Source of the DNA: Stercorarius parasiticus
Taxonomy: Eukaryota > Chordata > Aves > Charadriiformes > Stercorariidae
Reading direction: 5' to 3'
DNA: 64,000 bases
Assembly: GCA_013396915.1 (NCBI GenBank)
Contig: VWZL01002800.1
Coordinates: 163,236-227,235 of the forward strand
Shown here: one piece after another, positions 38,693 to 48,800 of the stretch
How the letters are laid out: each line of letters starts with the position of its first letter
Position numbering within the stretch: position 1 is the first letter of the stretch
Program-made: the position numbers and the translations under genes
The notes under the pieces: generated by a model
The model's input: the letters and a program-made list of their open reading frames with translations, nothing else
Told to the model about the DNA's origin: nothing
Database searches by the model: none

Positions 38693-40734
38693 GCTTCCTG
38701 CCCTGTTGAGTCACCTGTAAACAGAATTTGCCTGTAGGGCCAGAAACTCTGTTCCTTACATGAAACATTAACTAGTCCTTTGCTGAGTCTGCTCAGTCAC
38801 AAGGTCCCAGGGCGTATTATGAAAGGACCGCCTGGACACCCCTGAGCATTTCCCAGGCAAACTGAGTTTTTTCTACAGAGAGAGTCACTTCCCCACGAAC
38901 AGAGGAAATTCCATTAGCCAGGATGGAGAAACACCCATTTGCACCAGAGTTACAAAAGCCGACACCACGCCTCAGTTCAACAGTCCTGGTGTGCAGTTCC
39001 TGAGTGCCTAACCAGCACCAACCTGAATCGATCCGAAGTTGCACAACACTGCAATGTTGGCAAAAAAATTCAGTCCATCCAGGAGGGCTACAAGGTTTTA
39101 ACAGAGGTCACTGATCCAACTGTGATCCCGATTCAACACCAATTTAAATGTATTGCCTGGCCGAAGAGCTGCTTACAGGTGTAGCCATGAAGTAACACAG
39201 GAGAGATTGACTCCTGGCATAACGAGACCTGCCATGTTCATGCTAAGCTAGAGCCTGTCTCCTTAAGCTAATGAAAGGTTGCTCACCAAAGCAGTTCCTC
39301 ACCATATTGCTGCCACTGCCATGCACTAAGCGGCAGTCCACTGAAGGGACAGCACAGCAGCATGAAACACCCTTTCTCGCCCCTTTGAAGCTTGAGGTTT
39401 CAAAGCTTCTCCCATTCTGAGCTTCATCGGAACAAAAATAGGCCACTCCCACAGCAGCTCAGAGTCTGTTAGCCCAGGAGAAGTTCCCATACAAGTCCCT
39501 GCTTTGAACTCCAACCTCCAAGAAGTAAAAATGCTCCTTAACCTATACAGGGTATTCTAGAAGGGGAGCTAACTGCAGCACTTTCTCCTGGTGCTGAGAA
39601 CACTTCCCTGCTGGTATGCACATTCCCACTACATATTATCAGTGTTTCCGTAAGGAGCTTTAGACTCAGTAAAGTGGTATTTTCTGAGAAGAACAATGTT
39701 CACTAGAAAATTCCCACCCACCTCAAAACCCGACTGCCACAGTAATAACTCCACACAGCTATTGAGACAGGTTGGCGGAACCGAGGAGGAGAGATCCAGA
39801 AGTAGATGAATGCTTTTCTCTGCACCAAAGCTGGTTTTCTCACTTCCATCCCTACTATGGTTTGAAAGACCACATGACTCCAAGGCCAGAATTTCTTCTC
39901 AGCCTTACACTCTTGTATATTTGCATCATGACCACGCAATGCAAGCCACAAATAAACGTATGCATGTATTATTGCCTCTGCTCTGAGCGGTGCTAAATCT
40001 GCTTTCCTCCTTCCCATTCCCTTATTCAAAAGTGCACACTGTGGATGAGTTGACAAATGCAGCAACACTTGTCCAAAAATAACACCCCAAACTCTCAGTC
40101 ACTGCCTCTGTACATGGATACATCACCTTAGCCACATCACAAGTATGGCTATCCTTTTCAGAGAGCACCAGAAAAAATTCATCCCACATTTTCTTCCTGC
40201 ATGCAAACAAATGGCAGAGGCATAGTATATAAAAATCACCTTCCTGCTCCAAACCTACCACAATCAAATGTTTTCTGAGTCTCTGATACTTTTTTTTCCC
40301 CTATGGAAAGAAGGTGCCAAAGAGAAGACGGCCATACAGGAGACAGCCTAGTTATTTCTTTGGGGCTGGGCACAGAGTTTGTGTCACTACAGAAGAGTCC
40401 CTGGCACATCAGTACAACTGAGGGCAATAAAAACATATAGTGAGAAACAAAAGCTGGAAACCAGACAACTGATCTTGCCTGAGTACCAATCGTCGACGCC
40501 ATACCCGTGTTTCAAATGCTTCTTCTGCTACCAGTAGAAGTCTACAAGCACAAAACCTAGAATCTTTCCATCTTGTCTTCTAGCACTTTATAAATTAGTT
40601 AAATGGAATTTTAACAAATAACGTATGTTTTTATATGAAGATGCTATATAATCACAGCACAGAAATTGCATACAAGTCTTTGAAATATTGGACATTATGA
40701 ATGAAAAGATTCAAATGTTAAATCTAGAAATATT

Positions 40735-41176
40735 TATGGAATGATTTGGGGGACATTTAAAGGTCATCTAGTCCAACCCCCTTGCAATAAGCAGGGACAT
40801 CTTCAACTAGATCAGATTGCTCAGAGCCTTGTTCAACCTGACCTTGAACATTTCCAGGGATGGTGCACCTACCACCTCTCTGGGCAACCTGTCCCAGTGT
40901 TTCACCACGATAAAAATTTCTTCCTTTTTATCTATCCTGAATCTATCCTCCTCTCGTTTAAAACCACTACCCCTTGTCCTATTGCAACACGCCCTACTGA
41001 AAAGTCTGTCCCCACCTTTCTTATAAGCCCCCTTTAAGTATTGAAAGAAGGCCAAATAAAGTCTCCCTTGGAGCTTTCTCTTCTCCAGACTGAACAACCC
41101 CAACTCTCTCAGTCTGTCCTCCTAGGAGAGGTGCTCCATCCCTCTGATGATTTTTGTGACCCTCCTCTAGACCCGA
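40735..41176 (-). mobile_element. CR1 LINE fragment, 3' end, minus strand
   Basis: Read on the minus strand, this is the end of CR1 ORF2 followed by the 3' UTR. The frame on the minus strand from about 41103 to 40807 is open for close to 100 codons. It includes RLFSRACCNRTRGSG, then HWDRLPREVVGAPSLEMF and LNKALSNLI, matching the same region of the copy at 27890-29028 (for example [18 protein letters not shown]). The 3' end near 40735 has a short internal deletion in the usual terminal block, and the 5' end is truncated near 41176. It is a dead copy. Confidence 0.92.
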
Positions 41177-42544
41177 GGAGCATGCTTGCCTCATGACAGC
41201 AGTTTAATTTTGCCATTTCTCCATGATTGTCCACCAGTTTCCTCCAGGAAAAGGCTAGTTTGTAACCAGAAGGAAGCTGTACAAGGCTTCACTTCCGCAC
41301 AAATCTATTACAGCTGCATAGTCTAAGGTGTGTATGTTGGTGAACCCGGAACCTTTAGTCTGTCCCACAGGCTGCAGACTCCAGTTGGAGTCCTGAAAAG
41401 TTATAACAATATACAAACTCAGATAGTTTTCTGAATGTTTAATATAAATGATAAAAAGGAGAAATTCTTTCCTTTTCTCCACACCACTGACTACTCCCTT
41501 TTCCTGAAAGTTTTAATTTTTTTTTAAAAAAGCAATTAAAATTAGCAAGGTAGCTAACATAGCAGCCTGCTACTATTTAAGGTGTCAAAGTAATTAAAAC
41601 CTGACCTGTATAAAACCACGTAGGCATAGAAACAGCACCAGTGTTTCACGAGGAGCAGGTACTCCTGAGCAGCCCTCCAACCCCAGCCAGCCACAACCAG
41701 GGCTTGTGCTGAGAGCGTGCCAGGGCTCAGCAAAGCTCAGCTTTGTGGCGCTCAGAGAAAGCATGAAACAGCAGCCCCATCTGCAAGTCCTGCTTGCGTC
41801 ACATTTTGCCACTTTGCATCGGTCTCAGCCCCAGCTCTCGGTTTGATCCTGGAGCACATGCGGGAGAAGGGGCGATTGCAGGACCTGAGTGCCCACAAAG
41901 CAGGTGCAGCATTGGCAGCCAGTGGGGCTGGTGGATCCCAGAAACTTTTTCCCACCCTACAGAAAGGAGAAGCCTCGAGAGGCTCCAGGGCCTGGCTGGT
42001 CTCTGGTCCTGCAGGGCTTAAAGGTGTGCACCAGCCCCGTCAGGCACACTGCTGACAGAGCACTGCTTCAAACACCCCCAGCACCACAGAAATCTCTGAA
42101 AACAAAATTCACCTTCTCTCAGGTGCAGCTGGAAAGGGGGAGGTGGTGGCACATTAGCTTGTATTGCGTTTCTAGGCCTTGTTGTTTTTTAACCAAAATA
42201 TTAAATACACTATTACGAGCACAATAGGAAAAGCAGACCTTTATGGAGAGTGAAGGTACCTCCCTCTGAGAAGTCTTATCCATTTGCTGAGAAATTTTCA
42301 CTCACTGTCTTCCACTAGCAGGAGACCCTCACTGAGAAGTATGAAGCAGAAAGCTTTTGTTCAGAGAGAATGGCAAGAAAAAGAAGATCAATCAGTGAAA
42401 CTTTTAATGTGAAGCTTTCTCTGTGGAAATGTTTCATTGTATGATACAGGCATACACAAAGATACCAAAGGCAAGAAAAAAGATTTTGGTTTGAAAGAAG
42501 GAACTTAAACTTTGGTTAGGACTCACCTTATGCTGGACTTGCAC

Positions 42545-42558
42545 GGGAGGGGGGGGGG
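42545..42558. repeat. G-rich run (GGGA then G10)
   Basis: Ten consecutive G are preceded by GGGA on the plus strand. It is a homopolymer with some potential for G-quadruplex formation and for sequencing error. Confidence 0.85.
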
Positions 42559-43623
42559 AAATCTTTAAAGAAAAGAAACTCTTAAGAGAAAACCCCATTG
42601 CTGAGATCAGGTGAAGCATTATTCAGGTTTTCGTTTGAAAAAGTTTTGCAAACACAACTACTTGGCTAGGAGCATAGGAAAAACAACATACCCATAACGA
42701 TTTTGGCAAAAGTCATAGAGTAGGTGCAGTCATATGAATGTGAGCAAGAGGCCCCGCTAGAGCACTGGGCCTCATGACTAGCTAAACCTCTGCAGGGAAC
42801 CCAGAGAGTAATTAAAACAATTCAAGGGCAAGGAGGCTGTGTGAGCACAAAACAGAGCATGAAAAACACATAGCTTTGTTGCTCTGGTATGCAGGCTGCG
42901 CCTCAGATATGGAACTACTTGCATTAATTGGAAGTAGGTAGAAGAATCAAGGCTAATGTAGAGTAATTTCCTTTAGCAAGTGCATGAGATTTAAAAAAAA
43001 AAAAAAGGCACTGCCAGTATGAACTAGATAACTGTAGGGTAGTTTTGGGATGTAGTCTTAGGAAGCTGCCTGTGCCTCAACAGCTGTATCAGTGATACCC
43101 GATAAGGCCAACACTATCTGAGTAAAGGTGTTGGAAACATCAAGTTTGAGTACAGATGTAGCAGTATTGAGAGCAATAGGGGATGGGGCGGGGAGGTGAA
43201 TTGCAAGGTTTGCAAAGAGTTGGGGTAAAAAAAAAGGGAGGTGATAAAGGCAGGGAAAAAAGGATGGGTCCTCCAACAGAAAAAAAGGGGAAACAAGACA
43301 TAAAATCAGGTAAAGTAAAGAGAGGGTGGGATCTTCCGACAGTAGGCATGCAGGCACCTACAAACAGCACTGAAGCTACCTGTCCACCCAAGCCCATCAG
43401 GACACTGAAGGGAACCTCTACAGACCACCCATGGAACTCTCCATCAGGTCCATATCTGAAAGACTCAGTGGGGGCGAGTAAAGAGGGACAGGTTTGCAAC
43501 TCCGGCACCAGATAGTGTGGTTGGGAAGGATGACAGAATTATAAAGAAATAGTTGGGTGTGATTTAGAAGATTTGAGAATGAGAATTAGTTTTATATTTT
43601 GTTGAAACTGTGCAAAATAATAC

Positions 43624-43645
43624 AACTGTAAATTAATTTACAGTT
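43624..43645. repeat. 22-bp perfect palindrome
   Basis: The sequence from 43624 to 43645 equals its own reverse complement, with half-site AACTGTAAATT. It sits in an AT-rich block. It could be a chance cruciform or a dimeric homeodomain/POU-like site, and no evidence separates these. Confidence 0.88.
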
Positions 43646-46489
43646 ATAAAATTGTAAAAAAACTAGTGTATCTATTAATAATATAGCTATAATTAGGCTA
43701 CTTAATAGTATGTTGTTTAATCAATAGAAGTTTCTGTCTATTAAATCAGTTGTGACTCAATATCGACTGCAATCTAAAAGGGGATAATTGGACCTTGAAG
43801 TAGCAAAGATCAGCAACAAAAAACCCCCAAACAAACAAAAACACATCTTTATTGCTATACTTTCTCCAAGAAGCTGGTACTGGCTATTGGTTATAGGTTT
43901 GAGAGGCTAGTGGTATAAGCTACTTGGGGGATGGTGTGGGGGTGATTTGCTGATACAGCTGTATCAGCAGTCTTTTATCAGCCAACCCAGGAAGTTACAG
44001 ACATTGATGTAAGATTTAACTGCTTACTAGTCTGATATCTTTGTACCTTTTACTCTTCCCAATTATATTACAGATATAATAGTCTTCTTGATAAGGAACA
44101 AGAGGCTTTTCCACTCTTTAATACTCCAGAAGCATCCAAAGAAGGTGAAGAGTGCTCTAGATATATGGAATCACTGCCCCTCTTTAAGTAAGTAGCTTTC
44201 TTTACAGTCATTTTTGGGCTGCTTATCTCCATGGTCAAAGCCTTCAATCAGACAGATAAAGAAACATGCTCGTTGGCCAGCTAAGCAACCTGCCAAAACA
44301 GAATTCCCACTGCAAGTGCTGATACCACTTCATTTAGATGTAGTTTCTCATCCCACAGGCTTCGGCTGTTTGAAGGGAAAGCAGTTCTCAGAACAGATGG
44401 AGTTGGTAATAAAGCTCTTTCTAGGAGATACAGGGATTACACAGGGAATGAAATGGCGAAACAGTGTCTGGAGTACATGTTGTAAACTTGAACCACTCCA
44501 AGTAAAATTCGCTTCCCACTGAGAACAACATGGTGGGGCAAAGTGGAAGTGACAGCGCAGCTTACCAAAACATTAGCTATCGTGGCTGTTTCCCCTCAGA
44601 ACATTACCCTACCCAAAAACTACTCGAGATACACGTCCCAACCCCACATCCACCAAAAAAAGAAAAAAAAAAAAAAAATCTTGTGACTTGTCGTTTTGAG
44701 TCAGTGTCAGGAGCACTGCCAAATAAAAGGATGAAGTAGCTGTCTCAAAAGAGAGCCTATGCACCATCCGAGGAAATGGTGCAGCGCTTGCCCGTACATA
44801 GCAGAGCTCCTGAGCTCATCTACAAAGCCCTCTTTGGTTTCTGCTAGATCTACCCCCCAGCCATCCTGTTTCCAGAGAAGCAGGAAGACTTGTATCCCAA
44901 AAGCCCAGTGTTGTTCCACCTTCCTGGGCTTGTGCTTAGACAAATCTCAGCAAGGCAAGGCCCAGACTCCTGAATATCTGCAGAGCAGCTACCACAAGGC
45001 TTCTGCAAAGACAAAAGACTGATTTGAGTCAGCACTTTGAAGGCCTTGAGCACCAGCAATGCTGTTCCAACAGTATGAGGTGGGCAGAGGGAAGGGAAGG
45101 TAAAGAACAAGCCCAGTGTCCAGGTAAACCATTCGAGTCCAGACCAAGGCTCCATTTAACACAGCGACCTGTTCCCAGCAGTGTGGACAAGCAGGCATGC
45201 AGGGAAGAGTAAGAGCAGGGCAAGCATGTATGGTATTTCCCACGTATTTTCCCAGCTTCCAATGATTTCTGTCTCAGGAGAGATCCCGAGCCTGATTTGG
45301 TTTATTTAGTGATCCCCAGTGGGTGTCTCTTTGAAGCATTTGCCCTATCATTTGATTTGCTTTGTTCGTTGCTATTAGGCATTAAGCTGACATTTTAAAT
45401 GAAGGACCACGATGATGTCACTCCTATAAAAAAATAAATCTGGAGGTTATATTCTCACAGTCATGATCTGAAGTACTTTGCATTTTGTAATAAATTGCTA
45501 TATCAAATTTTCACTGTCTTTGTAGACCTTAGTGGGAAGGGACTTTCACTTTATGTGATTCTAGTTTAAATGTATTACAGTAATCCTAGACATTGTCTCT
45601 CCTTGCTATTCCCTTTGCAATTGTGCTTGCTTTCATCAACTATCAGCTGGGTACAACCAAAGTCCAGACAAACCAGACAGATCTGTAACCCAAATCTCTT
45701 TACGTGACTCATATGTGCTCCGTGCCTAAGGACAGTTGCCTGGATTCTCACCCTGGCCCTGGACATATAATTTACCATTATCATAGTATCCAAAAACATG
45801 AAGCAGGCCTGAGCCTCATTATTCAAAGCAAGGTCTCTTGGCTTGCATTGAATTGGCTTTTAAATTTAATACATCGTGGTTGAAATCATGGCCTCCCTCT
45901 TTAATCTATGGGATTACTTTTATTACCTTCGTTCAAGGCCAGGGTTTTGCCCGAGGAGCAGCTCTACTGTTTAGCATTATTTCATATTTATCTTGTTAGA
46001 TGCTCTCCTGTTTGCTAAAGCACATAGGCTCTCCCCTCTTCAACTTTACTCAGCGGCAGAGGAAGTGATACTCACAGCCCTCAGAGCAAGACAGACTGAG
46101 ATGGCCAAAGTGATCTTTTATACAACTCTGTCACGCTATAGAGCCAGTTTCTCCTCGACTCCATCTCAAAGACTATTGCAGACGTTTGCCTTAGGGTTGA
46201 ATTTAGCTTGTAACATTTTTCCAGTTGGTGCTTTGTCCAGGAAAGATCTTTTTGGCAACTGCAGTTTGAAATTTTATTCCAATCCCGGATCTTAAACTGG
46301 AGAAGTTTACTGGAGATGCAGCAACTCTCCCTCCTTTCCTTACTGATCATTCCCTGCCATCTGCAAGAGCCACTAATTTTCGCATAAAGCACAGCTTTAA
46401 AAAAAACCTAGTATGAATAACAAGTGCAGTATCACTAATGGGTAGTTAAATAACTATGAAGACGTAAGAAAAAAAAAAATTAAGTCTAG

Positions 46490-47171
46490 GTTTACCCAGT
46501 TGGGTATACTGTTAAATAGTACATTCCTAAGAACCATTGAAGAAAATGAACATAAACGCAGGACAGTCAAGCAGAAAGGGTTCATGCCTAAAAGTTTCAA
46601 GGCTTGCTTATTTGGTGCCAGCTTCATCAGACACATCTCCCTCCCCTCTAGCAGGCAGATTTGTTACTGAGAAGAACACAGAAACCAAACCGTCCACCTT
46701 GCAAAATTTGTTCTGACTTTGCATGATTAAGATGGGGCGATTTGGATTCCAATGTTTTGCAGCCAGAAGGGCTAAATATGCCTGTCTGAAGTCTTAACCC
46801 AAATGCCTCGACTTCAAGAGAAGAAATGGGCAGCGAGAGGAAAACTAAACAGTTTGCTGCATTGTTCCAGCCGGCACCGAGGCAGGGCTACGCCGTGCAG
46901 TGAGTAGGTGTGATTAGCTCACTTGTCATTAGTTTAAACTGAAGCAGAAAGCAGAAGTCTAAGCACACGGAAATAGCACCCTCCAATTCTGATTAGCCTC
47001 TTGTTTATACCACGCTGTGGTAAGCTAAGGCTGCATTGGCTCACTTAACCCTTCTGCAGGCACGAATGTAGTTAACTCCTGTCTCCCTTGGAAAAAGGCG
47101 AGAACACCTCCCTCCACAGAGGGTTAGCAAGAGACAGAGAAGTAATCCCGCAAACTACCACCACCACCACC
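46490..47171 (+). promoter_or_regulatory. LY86: Probable LY86 promoter and 5' UTR region
   Basis: This region immediately precedes the LY86 start codon. It has no CpG island and no strong TATA box; a weak 'tttatac' lies near 47004-47010. A CCAAT-type box (ATTGG on the plus strand) is at 47035-47039. A RUNX-like TGTGGT at 47016-47021 forms the right arm of the inverted pair TACCAC-GCT-GTGGTA (47008-47022). A C/EBP-like TTGCAAAA lies at 46699-46706, seven bases after an AACCG Myb-type core at 46688-46692, and CAACTG (minus strand) is at 46497-46502. A GAGGAA ETS-type core is at 46837-46842. Lymphoid and myeloid expression of MD-1 makes RUNX, ETS, Myb and C/EBP input plausible, but these are short motifs that also occur by chance. 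The transcription start is not determinable here. Confidence 0.4.
47066..47071 (+). promoter_or_regulatory. Minimal upstream ORF (ATG immediately followed by TAG)
   Basis: An ATG directly followed by a stop codon lies 100 bases before the LY86 start. If the transcript begins upstream of it, this would be a start-stop element, a type known to lower downstream initiation. Its context is weak (C at -3, T at +4), and whether it is transcribed is unknown. Confidence 0.4.
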
Positions 47172-47292
47172 ATGAAGACTTCAAATGTTCTCGTTCTCAT
47201 CTTAGTCCTGCTTTACATGGATGCCAGCACAGAATGGCCCACGCACACAGTCTGCAAAGAGGACAACTTGGAAATACATTACAAAAGCTGTG
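47172..47292 (+). CDS. LY86: LY86 (MD-1), exon 1: signal peptide and start of ML domain
   Basis: Lymphocyte antigen 86 is a small secreted glycoprotein of the MD-2-related lipid-recognition (ML) family. It binds the ectodomain of RP105 (CD180), allows its surface expression and modulates LPS/TLR4 responses in B cells and myeloid cells. This exon encodes residues 1-40: a Lys-containing N-terminus, a hydrophobic core (about residues 6-15, VLVLILVLLY), a likely signal cleavage around residues 18-20 (DAS/TEW), then WPTHTVCKED and YKSC with Cys28 and Cys40. The match to chicken MD-1 as I recall it is close. The ATG at 47172 has A at -3 (strong), is preceded by (ACC)5, and an in-frame TAA at 47073-47075 excludes an earlier in-frame ATG. 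The exon ends with the first base of codon 41 before a GTGAGA donor (phase 1). Exons 2 and 3 follow downstream; the last exons are outside the window. Confidence 0.95.
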
Positions 47293-48719
47293 GTGAGATT
47301 TTTAAAATTTCCATTTTCCTTTTAGCTGGGTGACAAAGTTGTTCTTATGCAGTGAGAGAGGCTTATAAACCAGGCAATGAATAGAAGGGTTACCATCCCA
47401 AGCCAGCATTGGATTTCGCAGCTAGAATATTTTTAGTCTTTCAAATATAGCTAGTTTGGTTGACACACACAAATCGAACTGTATTTAGATAGAACATAGT
47501 AAAGAGGAAATAACGTAACCTAATTCAGAATAACGAACAACTGTCAAAAATTGAGTTCATCATGAAAGAGATTACTAGGATTTTTGTCTTGAGGTTAGGT
47601 TAAAAAAAAAAAAGAGGAATACCCGAGATCTTTATCTTTTTTTACCCCTGGGATGACACAGACTCTTCAATACACCGATCTGCCGTTTTCCTAATGTGCG
47701 GCAAGGCTGTAGTGAAGTACTTTCTGTCCTCCCACTTGGAGTGACAAGGGACCCAGCGTAACAGTGGGAAGGATTTGTGCTCTCCGCCATTGCCACTGTG
47801 CTTAGCGAGACTTCAGCAGCAGCACTTAACAGAGGCATTTCCCAGGGACCGTAGGGTTTGTTTTCTCTTTAAATCTGTAGAGAAGGAAAGGAGCAAGCGG
47901 CACTGGAATGACTGAAAATGAATTCACTGAATGGTGCCTGCTTTCCACGTCTTGCTTTGCTGGCCTTGTGCCTCTCCTATTGTGCTGATCCGCTTTACAA
48001 CTGGGACAAAGGGAATTAGATTCACAGACGCCTCATTCATTTTCCGCACGTGATGTGAAAAGCGATTCACAGCAAATGAGCGCCCTAGAGTTTGTTTTTC
48101 CAATTCATCCTGATACAAAGGGTTTCCCGGGGGGCTTTTCCTCCCCTGTAGCTTTCATGTGGTTTTGCACACCCATTGAAATAAAGCCAGAAAGGGACAA
48201 GAGACGTAAATAAATATTTGTAATGCCATTCTTTACTGAACTGCTCCTAGGAAACTAAAGCCAGGCTTCACATACTATAAATGGGTATACTGCCTTAGGA
48301 AAATATTTAATTAGATATTGAATACTAAAATAAAGGTAAAATCAAAGCTTGTAAGAATTCATTGTATACATGAATTCTGTTCCCTCAACAGGTCTCAGAT
48401 AGCATGAGATGCCTTGTCACAAAGGCACAGGCTACAGTTTGAGTCAGTTCAAATGATGATGAAATTTATCTGCTGGGCACGTGTCAGTCAGGTATTGCCT
48501 CTTACTATGCACAACACTAGCCTAGCTAAAAAAAGGAAAAACTATGCATTTTTTTGGAGCTTGTGTGTCACTTATTTTGGTTTGCCTGCACAAAAAGGTA
48601 AGAGGTACATTCATTCAGGAGAAATTCACAGCTTGAGAAGCACAAGCCAGAGATCACACAGGTCAGGTCCCACCACTGAAAGTAGTTTTCTGTTCTCCCA
48701 GACACAGCTATGGGAGATG

Positions 48720-48800
48720 AGAAGATTACACAGATGTGGAAACAGTGCAAGAATTAAATCAGATTCCTTGTTTGAAGCCCAGTTCCTTGCTCCCTCACAG
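48720..48800 (-). repeat. Possible MIR-type SINE remnant
   Basis: The plus-strand text runs 'gattacacagatgtggaaacag', then a degenerate 'aattaaatcagattccttg', then 'cccagttccttgctc'. This follows the reverse complement of the MIR core: the TCACACAG..GTGGCAGAG block, the GGATTxGAACCCAGGTCT block and the CCAGTxCxGTGCTC block. The middle blocks are degenerate, so this is a tentative call from memory rather than from an alignment. Confidence 0.3.

Larger units (their letters stand above)
29301..40734. other. Intergenic sequence without a recognisable gene
   Basis: No gene is supportable. The region holds a short AT/AC dinucleotide repeat at 30949-30967, an AT-rich low-complexity stretch at about 35135-35275, a likely MIR-type SINE remnant near 34810-34890 and a small perfect palindrome at 38677-38692. 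The stretch at 33100-34250 is richer in G and C than its surroundings but shows no CpG island character. Open frames here top out at about 130 codons and resemble no known family. Confidence 0.7.
41177..46489. other. Intergenic sequence upstream of LY86
   Basis: No gene is supportable. Simple sequence includes a G10 run at 42549-42558, an A14 run at 42993-43006 and an A-rich stretch at 44655-44678. There is a 22-bp perfect palindrome at 43624-43645 in an AT-rich neighbourhood (about 43600-43760). Enhancers of LY86 could lie here but cannot be recognised from sequence alone. Confidence 0.7.

Noticed and set aside
45290..45480. Stretch that looks like a conserved noncoding element
   Set aside because: The impression comes only from balanced, non-repetitive sequence. 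Without an alignment to another species there is no evidence of constraint. The same applies to 24720-24920.
1..46489. Exons of F13A1, the upstream neighbour of LY86 in human
   Set aside because: I looked for transglutaminase-type peptides in the frames of both strands and found none. The neighbour presumably lies further left.
47088..47171. Extension of the LY86 frame upstream to 47088
   Set aside because: The codon there is TTG, not ATG. The ATG at 47172 has a good context and begins the expected signal peptide.
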